Shown here: piece after piece, positions 9,171 through 18,500 of the stretch | Layout of the letters: the number at the start of each line of letters is the position of its first letter | How positions within the stretch are numbered: position 1 is the first letter of the stretch | NCBI GenBank assembly: GCA_019694455.1 | Contig: JAIBBY010000025.1 | Coordinates: 1 to 64,000, forward strand | Length of the DNA stretch: 64,000 bases | Source: Pirellulales bacterium | GTDB lineage: Bacteria; Planctomycetota; Planctomycetia; Pirellulales; JAEUIK01 | Reading direction: 5' to 3' | Position numbers and translations under genes: made by a program | The notes under the pieces: generated by a model | What the model was told of the DNA's origin: nothing | Database searches by the model: none | Seen by the model: the letters and a program-made list of their open reading frames with translations, nothing else

Positions 9171-9671
9171 CGGCGGATTCCCCAGATTTGCCCAATCGCG
9201 CGGCGCGGGCCGCGCGATCTGCGGACGTGGCAGGAAAAGAAGTCGACCCCTGACGCCCGAGATGGTTCATGGTCATATCACGTCACAACAGTGCTAGCAA
9301 GGAAATTTCCTCGCAATTTTAAGGTATTCGCGTCGAAGCATTTGGCCGCTTAGCGCGCCTGCTGGTCGCGCGTGGTCGTCATTGCGAACCGCGCGGTGGC
9401 GTTCAGCGAACACGTAGCGCATGCGGTAATCCGCCCCCGGCATGGGGCCTATCCCCGCGCGCTAGTTTGCTGGCGAGGGATGCCGCGATCGCCTCTGGTT
9501 AAATGGGCAGACTGCGAGCGCATTCACGGACAGGCGAGTTTCTCTTGAGTATTCAGGGCTTTGCCGACGAGCAAAGATGACAGCGCGACCGCGCAGCCGC
9601 ATCTCCTCAAAGCAATCCGATAGCGTCGCGCGACAGCCATTCAACCCAGCAATCGCAAGGGGAATTGTGCC
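9171..9671. other. Divergent intergenic region upstream of the cas operon
   Basis: This 501-nt region lies between the divergently read cas3 and the secreted-protein gene to its right. It must carry the cas operon promoter on the minus strand, but no convincing -10/-35 pair stands out. Its one clear element is the hairpin at 9195-9218, listed separately. A reading frame on the minus strand (9462-10004) is antisense to the neighbouring gene and has no family resemblance, so I do not call it. Confidence 0.6.
9195..9218. promoter_or_regulatory. Perfect 10-bp inverted repeat upstream of cas3
   Basis: ATCGCGCGGC at 9195-9204 and its exact reverse complement GCCGCGCGAT at 9209-9218 surround a 4-nt loop. 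The element ends 25 nt before the cas3 ATG. It could be the operator of a dimeric regulator or a hairpin in the mRNA leader that controls cas3 translation. There is no U-tract after it on the minus strand, so it is not a standard terminator. Confidence 0.6.
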
Positions 9672-10235
9672 ATGCAGCGCGCCCGCACTCACTTGCCAGG
9701 CAGCATCGCCAGCGGCGCCATGGTTGCACTTGCGACGATGGCGAGTTCCCATGCGGTATGGGCGGCGCCGTTTGATCCCAACCTGCTGGTTCCGACGCCC
9801 GTTACTCGGCATTGCGCGTTCGCCAAGGACCATTCGGTTCCATACAAGCGGGGCGTGGCGATCTTGTCCCCCGTGGAAAGCCCCGATCGGTGCCCTGCGT
9901 ATGTCGGCGGCAAGACGATCTACACGCGCTATTACCCCGACTACCTGCCGTACCGCAAACATGGCGACCGCGTCATCATTCCCGGCAATGGTTACGGCTA
10001 CCACGGGCCGCGCGGCAAGGTGAGCGTGACCAGCGACGTTGCATCGTCAGAGGTGGATGCGATCGAATCTAGCGACTATGGCTTCTTCTCCGGCGCTCGC
10101 CAGGACGAGGAGAGCCTGTTGCGGCTAGGGGGCAGCGGAGCCCAACCCGAGGGCTCTCCAGGCTCGGCCGCGCCACAAGCCGATCTGATCGACATGCTCG
10201 AGCACGGGGGAGACTTCCCCTGCGACAACAACTAG
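9672..10235 (+). CDS. Small secreted protein of unknown function
   Basis: A 187-residue protein I do not recognise. Residues 1-31 look like a signal peptide with a hydrophobic core (IASGAMVALATMASSHA) and a likely cleavage site before AAPFDPNLL. The mature part is rich in Pro, Gly and Tyr. It has two Cys in the first half, in the contexts RHCAF and DRCPA, and one near the end, and a stretch YYPDYLPYRKHGDRVIIPG. The ATG is preceded by AAGGGG at fair spacing. Its stop codon overlaps the convergent TolC-like gene's stop in the palindrome CTAG. It is likely envelope-located or secreted; I assign no function. Confidence 0.6.
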   Translation: MQRARTHLPGSIASGAMVALATMASSHAVWAAPFDPNLLVPTPVTRHCAFAKDHSVPYKRGVAILSPVESPDRCPAYVGGKTIYTRYYPDYLPYRKHGDRVIIPGNGYGYHGPRGKVSVTSDVASSEVDAIESSDYGFFSGARQDEESLLRLGGSGAQPEGSPGSAAPQADLIDMLEHGGDFPCDNN

Positions 10236-12052
10236 CGCGAAGCCGGCGGCGGGCCTGTGCCCACTGGCGGCAGATAAGCGGGACGGCTGGTGTCAACCGG
10301 CTGGGCTTCGCCAGGCGGCTGCAAGCCCGCCACTTCGGCGGCCGGATAACCGAGCGCGTGATACATTTCGAACTGCGCGCGGTTATAGTCGGCCACCGTG
10401 CCAAAGTAGTTGTCGTAGGCGTCCATCAAATGGATGAGCGCGATGACCACTTCCTGCGGTCGGTAGACCTGCACCAGCACGTTTTCGAAACGCTTGGTTT
10501 GCGCCAGTCCCTCGAAGTTGCCGTCGTAGGTAATTAGCGCCTTGCGCATGGCGCGGTCGGCCTGCGTGACGCGGACCGCGGACGCCTGTAGCCGCGCCTG
10601 AGCGCGGGTGACGTCGCCCGCCACGGCGTCTTGCGTCATGAACAGCTCGACCATTGACTTCGATTGCTCGCCGCGCTGCTCCTTGATACGCGCAAAGTTT
10701 CCCAGTCCCATTCCCTCCCATTGCCAAATGGCCTGCGGGCTGATGTCGTTGCGCAGGCTCCAATGATTCATGGAGTTGCCATGACCGATGCCTTGCGCGC
10801 CGAACTGGATCAATTCATTGGGAGTTTGAAAACCGTTGAGCATCATCGTCGGCATCAGGATGCGCCCCTTCTCGCGGCGAATCCGTTGCGCGACCGCTCG
10901 GACGATCGCCTGTTGCGATTCCAGTTCTGGGCGGTTGGTCAAACCGATCGGTATCAACTCATCGAGGCCGCGCCCCGGATCGATCAAGGTGATTTGCAGA
11001 TGATCGTGCTCTTGCGGCACGATCACCACGCGCGGATCGAGCCGCAGCACCTGAGTCAGGTCAGCGCTGGCGACTCGCCAGCGCTCGCGAGCCGTCGCGG
11101 TCAACTGCTCCATGTCGGCCAGCATGCTTTGCGCGCGATCGACCTCCACCTTCGGGATCAGATCGTAACTGAGCGCTTGCAGACGCTCGACCAACTCGCG
11201 ACCACGCCGGACAACGTCCATCGCGCCGGCATAACTCCCGCGATGTTGATGAACTCCAAAATAGGCGTTGGCGGTGGCAAGTAGCGCGTCGTTCTTGGCG
11301 GTTTGTATGTTCCAACGATTGGCGCTCAGCACCTGGTGGGCGGCCAGTGGCTCGAAAATCGCGTCGGTCACGGCCACATTTTGAATGAGACCAATGCCGG
11401 AATAGAGAAAGTTGATGTTTTGATTGAGCGGCCGGGCCGGCGTATTGAGGCCCAGGTTGAAGTCCGGCCCAAAGCCGTCATGGCGAATGTAATTGGAGCC
11501 GGCGTTGAACGTCGGAATCCACAGCACCTTGGCGCGCTGCAGCTTGGCCTCGGCGACCCACGCGCCGGATTGCGCGGCGGCGACGATGAGCGGACGAGCG
11601 TCGGCCAGCCGCAATGCGGTGGCCAGATTGATCGGAAACGCCAGATCGCTCGCCTCGACATTCGCGGGCGGCAAATCGACGACGCCACGCTGCGCGGTGG
11701 AAACTGGTGGCCGAGATGGCGGTTGTGATTTGGGAGCAACCGGCGGCGGGGCGGGCACGATCTCCGGTCCGGCGGGGCCTTCGGCGATGGTGGTTCGTCG
11801 CTGACTGGCGGCAGTCACGCTGGGGTGGCGCGGAGGCGAGGCCCAGCGCTCCACCGCGCCACGCGGCGCCGCAGGTTGCCCCGCCGCTGCCGCGGCTTGG
11901 CAGCAAGTCGCCGCAAACTGCGACAGCAGCGCAAACCACAACACCGGCGCGAATGCGATGCCAACCGTCATGACCCGCGGGCCGCGCTTCATTGCAGTGA
12001 CTCCGGAATGTCTGATCGATTCGCTCGCAATTTGATGTCTCTTGGTTTTCAT
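10232..12052 (-). CDS. TolC-family outer membrane efflux protein (second copy)
   Basis: A 606-residue outer membrane factor of the TolC/NodT type, expected to form the trimeric exit duct of the RND pump encoded upstream. Residues 1-55 contain an N-terminal signal sequence, then a Pro-rich linker to about residue 135. The first helical hairpin begins INLATALRLADARPLIVAAA, typical of this superfamily in planctomycetes. Long alpha-helical segments with many Gln, Ala and Arg follow. The C-terminus is Pro-rich (PAYLPPVGTGPPPASR). Its ATG shares 1 nt with the stop codon of the preceding paralogue (TGATG), so the start is well supported and the two genes are co-translated. Confidence 0.88.
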   Translation of the reverse strand: MKTKRHQIASESIRHSGVTAMKRGPRVMTVGIAFAPVLWFALLSQFAATCCQAAAAAGQPAAPRGAVERWASPPRHPSVTAASQRRTTIAEGPAGPEIVPAPPPVAPKSQPPSRPPVSTAQRGVVDLPPANVEASDLAFPINLATALRLADARPLIVAAAQSGAWVAEAKLQRAKVLWIPTFNAGSNYIRHDGFGPDFNLGLNTPARPLNQNINFLYSGIGLIQNVAVTDAIFEPLAAHQVLSANRWNIQTAKNDALLATANAYFGVHQHRGSYAGAMDVVRRGRELVERLQALSYDLIPKVEVDRAQSMLADMEQLTATARERWRVASADLTQVLRLDPRVVIVPQEHDHLQITLIDPGRGLDELIPIGLTNRPELESQQAIVRAVAQRIRREKGRILMPTMMLNGFQTPNELIQFGAQGIGHGNSMNHWSLRNDISPQAIWQWEGMGLGNFARIKEQRGEQSKSMVELFMTQDAVAGDVTRAQARLQASAVRVTQADRAMRKALITYDGNFEGLAQTKRFENVLVQVYRPQEVVIALIHLMDAYDNYFGTVADYNRAQFEMYHALGYPAAEVAGLQPPGEAQPVDTSRPAYLPPVGTGPPPASR

Positions 12053-13803
12053 CAGCGATTGGCGGGCGGTGGACCCGTCCCCACTGGCGGCAGATAAACA
12101 GGGCGGCTGGTGTCGACGACTTCGGCGGTTCCGGGCGGTCGAAGATAGGAAAGCTGCGCGGCCGGATATCCGAGCGCGTGAAAAAGTTGGAATTGAAATC
12201 GGTTGTAGTCGGCCACCGTGGCGAAGTATTGATCGTAAGCCACCAGCAATCGCTCCAGCGCCATGACCGCTTCTTGCGGGCGATAAACCTGGATCAGCAC
12301 GTTGTCGAAGCGCGTGGTCTGCGCCAGCCCCTCATAATTGCCGTCGAACGTCACAAGCGCGCGCTGCAGCCCGCGCTCGGCCTCAACAACGCGCACTGCG
12401 GCCGCCTGCAAATCCGCTTGGCTCCGCGTCACTTCAGCGACAACCTCGTCTTGCATCTTGAACAGTTTGACGATGTTCTCCGATTCGACGCCACGCTGCT
12501 GCTTGATACGGGCCAGGTTGCCGAGTCCCAGGCCGTCGAGTTGCCACACAACTTGCGCGCTGACATCCTCGCGCAGACTCCAGTTGTTCATCTTGGCGCC
12601 CCGACCAGTGCCAAACACCGTGCCCTGCATGCGCATGTAGCCCGGGCTCTGGAAGCCGGTGAGCAAGATGGTGGGCAGGAGCGGGCGGTATTTCTCGCGG
12701 CGAATGGTCTCTTGCGCGGCGCGAACCAGCGCTCGCTGCGCGGCTAGCTCAGGCCGACTGCGAATCGCGATTGGCGTCAGTTCCGAGAGCGGCCGGGCTG
12801 GATCAATCAACGTAATCTGCAAGTGATCGCGTTCGACTGGCACGATCACGGCCCGTGGGTCGAGCCGCAGCACCTGCGTAAGATTGGCGCTGGCGACTCG
12901 CCATTCTTGTCGAGCCAAGGCGGCTCGCTGCTCCACGTTCGCCAAAATCATCTGAGCCCGATCGACCTCCACTTTCGGCACCAGGTCCTCGCTCAAGAAG
13001 TCGATTCGCTTGACAAGCTCTCGGCCACGCCGAACGACATCGAGAGCGGCGGCATACTGGCCGCGGCGCTGATGCACGCTGAAGTACGCCTTGGCGGTGA
13101 TCAGTAGCGCGTCGTTCTTGGCGGTTTGAATGTCCCAGCGGCGTGAGTCGAGCACCTGCCGCGCCGCCAAGGGCTGAAAAATCGCCTCGGTCAACGGGAT
13201 CACCCCGTAGACGCTGCCACCGATGAACATGGCGTTCACATTTTGGTTGAGTGGCCCGCCCACTCCGGGGACGAAGTCCGGTTCGTTCGCCCCGTGGTTG
13301 AAGTCGGGGCCAAAACCATCGTGCCGTACGTACACGGCGCCAAAATCCAACTCCGGAATCTTGATGAGCTTGGCGCGTTGCAACTGCGCTTCCGCGATCC
13401 AAGCGCTGGCCTGCGCCGCGCTGACAATCAGCGGCCGCGCGTTCGCCAGTCGCAAGGCCGCGGCCAGGTTGATCGGCAACGGCAGATCGGAAGATTCCAA
13501 CGGCGCGGGCTGAAGTTGCGACGAGCTCGGCGCGGCCGGAGGCGCGGCGATGCGCTCGACGCGATCACCAGACCCCCGCGGCGCAGGCGTCGGCAGTCGC
13601 TGGGGCCGGCGGTCGGGGCGCGGCTGCGGCGCGACAGCATGCGACTGCTGGTGGCCGGGCATGCGGTCGGCGTATCGTGCAACGGGCTGAGCCCGCGCAG
13701 ATGTCATTCTTGCCAGGCACAACAACGTCAACACCAAGACGGTCCCTCTGCGAGGTCCGGCGCATTTCCCAAGACCGGCGTTGTTAATTGCTGGCATGCC
13801 CAT
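12052..13803 (-). CDS. TolC-family outer membrane efflux protein (first copy)
   Basis: A 583-residue paralogue of the next gene, with the same architecture: signal peptide (TVLVLTLLCLARMTSARA), Pro/Arg-rich linker, and TolC-like helices starting INLAAALRLANARPLIVSAA. Both copies share near-identical blocks, such as YVRHDGFGPDFN and YIRHDGFGPDFN, QVLRLDPR and the tail RPVYLPPVGTGPPPANR or RPAYLPPVGTGPPPASR. A tandem duplication within the efflux operon is the simplest explanation. I chose the ATG at 13803 over a TTG at 13842; another ATG lies 6 nt further on. No strong ribosome site distinguishes them. Confidence 0.87.
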   Translation of the reverse strand: MGMPAINNAGLGKCAGPRRGTVLVLTLLCLARMTSARAQPVARYADRMPGHQQSHAVAPQPRPDRRPQRLPTPAPRGSGDRVERIAAPPAAPSSSQLQPAPLESSDLPLPINLAAALRLANARPLIVSAAQASAWIAEAQLQRAKLIKIPELDFGAVYVRHDGFGPDFNHGANEPDFVPGVGGPLNQNVNAMFIGGSVYGVIPLTEAIFQPLAARQVLDSRRWDIQTAKNDALLITAKAYFSVHQRRGQYAAALDVVRRGRELVKRIDFLSEDLVPKVEVDRAQMILANVEQRAALARQEWRVASANLTQVLRLDPRAVIVPVERDHLQITLIDPARPLSELTPIAIRSRPELAAQRALVRAAQETIRREKYRPLLPTILLTGFQSPGYMRMQGTVFGTGRGAKMNNWSLREDVSAQVVWQLDGLGLGNLARIKQQRGVESENIVKLFKMQDEVVAEVTRSQADLQAAAVRVVEAERGLQRALVTFDGNYEGLAQTTRFDNVLIQVYRPQEAVMALERLLVAYDQYFATVADYNRFQFQLFHALGYPAAQLSYLRPPGTAEVVDTSRPVYLPPVGTGPPPANR

Positions 13804-14110
13804 CAATTGCAGAGCCGCGCCGAGTCCCCGTGATGCCGGCAAGGTCGATTAAATTGTCAAATCGTCGCTTCGGGTCCACCTCATCAGTTAAAGTCGCCGC
13901 AATCGGCAAACTCGGGTGTCGCATTGCTGAAAAGCGATATTTTCTGGCAAATGAGATTCAAGAAAGTGCTCACAGCAGACGACGCGTCTTGCCTTGACGA
14001 CCAGGCTCGCTGGGCTGCGCTGGCGGCGGCACGCTAGCGTCTGGTCAAATGCACCGACCGCCGATCACGCAAATCTCCTGCGCCTGAGCGCGCCGCGGAT
14101 GCTTCCTGCC
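13804..14110. other. Gap inside the efflux operon
   Basis: These 307 nt separate the adaptor gene from the first TolC-like gene. No gene is visible. A TTGACA hexamer on the minus strand (complement of 13855-13860) could be a -35 box for separate transcription of the two TolC-like genes, but the -10 region after it is weak. No terminator-like hairpin with a T-tract was seen. Confidence 0.45.
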
Positions 14111-15580
14111 TCAGGGTGCTGGCGCTTTTCTAGCCTCGCGCGGCGGCGTGACATGCACTGGCTCGCCATCGGCAAGCGTGGTCAGTTCGCCGGCGAGGAC
14201 GTCCTCGGTCCCATCCATGGGAATCCAGTTGGCCGTGCTCGTGGCATCGGGATGCGCTACTTTTGCCAAGTGGTTGGTGACCTCGGTCCACTCGTTGTCG
14301 CTGATTCCGATCTCGACTTCTGTCTTGATGGCGCAGCCATCTTCATGGAACCAAAGATAGTGCTGTTCGCCAACATTGAAGAGCGCGTCGCTGGGGACCG
14401 CCAGCACATCGGGATGCTCGATGATCACCGTGCCATACGCGTACATCCCCGGCAGGATCTTGCTGTTGGTGTTTGGCAGATCAATCTCCGCGCGCAGCGT
14501 GCGGCTCTTCACATTCAGGGCCCAACTGGTGCGCGTGACCGTCGCCGGAATCTCCTTGTCCTGGTAGGCCCTGGCGAGCACCGTCGCTTTAGTCCCCACA
14601 TGAACATAGTTGGCGTCCTTTTCCGGAATGTCGACAAAGACCCGCACGATGTCGGTCCGGTCGACGACGTAGATCGGCGCCGTATGCTGCGGCGAGATGT
14701 GCGGCGCCCGCTGCATGGCCGTGGGATCGCCCGCCGATGGCGAAACAAAATCAAACGTGTTGGCGTTGCGGGCCACGATGACCCCATCAAAGGGCGCCGT
14801 GAGCTTCAGGTAGCCAACCCAGGCCTCCATCCGGCGCATTTCGCTTTCGGCCACCAGAAGGTCGGCGCGCGCCACCGACACATCGACCTTGGCTTTTGCG
14901 AGAGTGCTTTTTTGCGAAGCTAACTCGGCTTCGGCGTTCGCAATCGTCGCTTCGGCCGCGGTGCGCGCTGCCGTGCTGGATTTCAGTTGATTCTCCGACT
15001 CCAGCAGCACTTGTGGGTCGACCACGCCACGCTTCGTTTCGCGCGTCAGCCGTTCGACCTCGGATGTCCAGCGATCGACTTGCGCCTGAAACTTGCCCAA
15101 GATGGCCTTGGCCTCTTCCAAGTGCGCCTCCGCCGCGCGGACGTCGTTGGCGGCCACGTCCACCACCGCCAGCGCCAAGTCGATGCGCTCCTGGTCCAGT
15201 TTGACAGTCGCCTTCTTTGTGCCGTAGTCTTCGACCAATTCTGGAACGAACAACGTCGCCAGCACTTCATCCTTCTTCACAACATCGCCGATGTCGACGT
15301 TCCATTTCTCGATATAGCCCGTGACTTTCGGAAAGATCGAAGTGCGTTCATACGCCTCAATGAAGCTCGGTTGGCTGACGGTGCGCACAATGGTCCGCCT
15401 GGTCGGGTGAATCACGTGGACGGTTGGCGGTTGCGGAGGGGGTGCAAGTTTCTCCGAGTCGCCGCTACAGCCTCCCGTGGCCCAAGCGATCGCGGCGAAG
15501 CATATCGTTCCCCAAGCAACCATCACTGGTCGACCATGCCATGCGCGCAGTGACGCCGATGCTATGTTGAGCGTGTTCAT
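14111..15580 (-). CDS. RND efflux periplasmic adaptor (HlyD/AcrA family), likely lipoprotein
   Basis: A 489-residue membrane fusion protein linking the inner membrane RND permease to the TolC-like duct. The N-terminus has a hydrophobic segment ending ATGGCSGDS, so Cys38 is probably a lipidated residue, though the lipobox is not classical. A biotinyl-lipoyl-like half (SIFPKVTGYIEKWNVDIGDVV, about 80-100) is followed by a long Lys/Glu/Ala-rich coiled coil (about 120-250). The second lipoyl half contains LTAPFDGVIVARNAN and is followed by beta-barrel domains. The ATG overlaps the permease stop as ATGA, so the two are translationally coupled. Confidence 0.93.
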   Translation of the reverse strand: MNTLNIASASLRAWHGRPVMVAWGTICFAAIAWATGGCSGDSEKLAPPPQPPTVHVIHPTRRTIVRTVSQPSFIEAYERTSIFPKVTGYIEKWNVDIGDVVKKDEVLATLFVPELVEDYGTKKATVKLDQERIDLALAVVDVAANDVRAAEAHLEEAKAILGKFQAQVDRWTSEVERLTRETKRGVVDPQVLLESENQLKSSTAARTAAEATIANAEAELASQKSTLAKAKVDVSVARADLLVAESEMRRMEAWVGYLKLTAPFDGVIVARNANTFDFVSPSAGDPTAMQRAPHISPQHTAPIYVVDRTDIVRVFVDIPEKDANYVHVGTKATVLARAYQDKEIPATVTRTSWALNVKSRTLRAEIDLPNTNSKILPGMYAYGTVIIEHPDVLAVPSDALFNVGEQHYLWFHEDGCAIKTEVEIGISDNEWTEVTNHLAKVAHPDATSTANWIPMDGTEDVLAGELTTLADGEPVHVTPPREARKAPAP

Positions 15581-18500
15581 CCCGACTCTGCTGGTGGTTG
15601 CGGACTGGTTGGCGGTGTTTCAGGTTTGGGTGGTGAAGCCGGACCTGGTTGATCTGTCGACGTCATGCCTGGCGGTTCTTTGGCGGGGCGCGCCTCGGTC
15701 TTTTGCGCCTCATGGGACGTTGTTGCCTCGGTGGCCTCCTTCGCGTCGGTTGGTGTCGGATCGATCGAGTCGTCGACGTAGGCGTGTCCTCCTGGATCAT
15801 AGTGCTTGCTGCTGGGATCGTCGGGATCAAGCGACGGCGAACGAGCCACGCTCTTCCCGATCAGAATGGCGAAAATGGCTGGCAGCACCAGCAGCGTCAC
15901 TCCGGTCGACATGACCAATCCGCCGATGACCGCGCGCCCCAACGGCACCTCCATCTGGCTGCCGCGTTCCAGTCCCAACGCCATCGGCAGCATACCGACC
16001 GTCATGGCGCACGCGGTCATCAAGATCGGCCGCAGTCGTTCGCTGGCGGCGATCACGGCCGCTTCGGCCGCGGCAACTCCGGCAATCCAATGTTCTCCGG
16101 TGAACGTCACCAACATCACGGAGTTAGAGACCGAGACTCCCAGGCACATGATGGCGCCCATGAACGATTCGATATTCAGCGTCGACCCGGTGAAGTAGAG
16201 CGCAGCTACCACGCCAGTCAACACCCCCGGAATCGCGCCAATCGAAACCAGGGCCATCCGCGGCGATTGGAAGTATGCCGCCAAAAGCACCAGTATGACA
16301 AACGCGGCTACCGCCAGTCCGATGCCCAGCGCCTTGAACATTTCGATCATCGGCGGCAACTGACCCATCGGCATCACGCGCACGCCGCGCGGCGGCTTGC
16401 CCGCGGCGGCGATCGCCTTCGACACTTGACGCGCGGCGCGCCCCATGTCCTCCCCCTCGACGTTCGCGTTGATGTTCAGGTAGCGCTGCGATGCGGCCCG
16501 ATCGATCTCGCCAACATCTTTTCCGGCGGTCACCGTCGCCACGTCGCGAATCATCAGGTTGACCAGTGGGTTGACCTGAGCGATGGGCAACTCCGCGATC
16601 TCCCGTATGGACGTCATATATTTGGGCGGCACCAACACTTCCACCTGATAATCAAAGCCGGTCGTGGAATCGATCCAATAGTTGAGCGCGATGAATCGGC
16701 TGGACGACGTCGCCTCAATCACCGGCTGCGCCGCGTCCTTGACCGTGACGCCGCTCAAGCCGGCCTTCTCGCGGTCGATGTCAAATCGAACCGTTGGGTA
16801 GTCGAGCATTTGCTGAAACTCGATGTCGCGCAAATACGGAATCCGCTCCATCTGGGCGCGGATCTTCTGCGCATGCTCGCGCACATTGTCCAGGTTCGTG
16901 CCCACCACGCGAACCGAGATCGGCGTCATCGAGCCAAAGCTCATCACCTCGGTGACGATGTCGCCGGGCTGAAAGCCAAAAATGCACATCTTGGCCTGTC
17001 GCCGCGCCTCGTCGGCCGGCAGGCCTCCGGTTTCCAGCCGGCGCGCCATCCACGGAATCACTCGCTTCGGCAACTCCTTGCGCAATCGCTCGCGGAATTC
17101 CTCCAGCCGAATGCCGCTGTCCTCGGCAAGGGCCACCCGCAAGTATCCGTCGTCTGGGCCGCGCATGAACAACACCATGTTGTCCATGCCAAAGTTCGGC
17201 GCCACCTGGCCAGTGAAGCCGAGCGTGATTTTGACGTTCTCCGCCTTGGCCTCGCGCTTGATCTCGTCCAGGCATTGCAGCGCCATTTCGCGAGTCAACT
17301 TGTAGCTCGATCCCGGTGGCGGGCGAAATCGCAGCACAAACTGGCCAGAGTCCACCTGCGGAAACAGTTCTGTCCCCAGTCGAATGCCAATTTGCCACAG
17401 CAACAGCGCGGAGACGACCAGGTACCCAGTCACGACGAACCAGCGCCAGCGCACGCTTTGCTCGACCACCTTCTGAAACACGTCGCGCAGCCGCTCAAAA
17501 AGGCCGCGTTTGCCGTGCGAACCACCTTTGTGCTTCAGCAAGTAAACGCACAATACCGGCACCAACGTGCTGGACAAAAAGTACGAAGAGATCATCGCGA
17601 ATCCCACCGCCAGCACCAGCGGCATAAACAGCGAACGCAGCGGATCCTGCATGATGAACGCCGGTATGAACACCGACAGAATGCAGAGCATGGCCAACAG
17701 GCGCGGCACGGCGGTCTGCAAACTGCCGCGCTCGACCGCGCGCGCGAGGTGGGGTGTGGCGTCCATCTGCACATGGATGTTCTCAATCGAAACGGTGGCC
17801 TCATCGACCAGCATGCCGATCGCCAGCGCCATACCTCCCAGCGACATGATGTTGATCGTGTTGCCGGTCACCCACAAGCCAAACAACGATCCCATCAGCG
17901 CCAGCGGGATGTTGAGCACCACCACCACCACGCTCCGCAGATCGCGGAGGAAAATCAAAATCATCAAGCCAGTCAGGGCGGCGCCAATGAAACCCTCGGT
18001 CGCCACGCTCTCAACCGTGGCCAACACGGTGGGAGATTCGTCGAACTCGAACGTCACGGTCACATCTTTAGGCACGACGGACCGGAACAACTCCATCGAC
18101 TTGCGAATATCGGCCACCACGCTCAGCGTCGAGGCCGTGCTCTTCTTGATGATCGGCAGAAAGACGGAGTTCTTGCCATTGACCAGCGCATAGCCATAGT
18201 CGAGATCGGTCACATCCTCGATGTCCGCCACGTCGCGGATGTACACGTTTTCTCCCAGCCGCAGCGGGATCTTTCCCAGGTCTTGCGCATCGTGAACCGT
18301 GGCGTTGTTCGGCACCAATGGCATGGAGTCCTTGATGTACAAGTTACCCGCCGGCACGACGACATTGCCGCTCATTAAGGCGTTGGTGACGTCGTGCGGA
18401 GCCAGATTGTAGGTCTGCAGTTTCTCCGGATCGCATTTGACCAGGATCGAACGCACGTTCGGACCGAACGGCGAAACCGCCACCGTGCCCGGCACATTCT

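Noticed and set aside
9462-10004. 180-codon minus-strand frame near the secreted-protein gene
   Set aside because: Antisense to a gene with a signal peptide and ribosome site; no family match.
15649-18378. 909-codon frame antisense to the RND permease
   Set aside because: Its His/Arg/Gln-rich composition is typical of GC-rich antisense frames; the permease on the other strand is certain.
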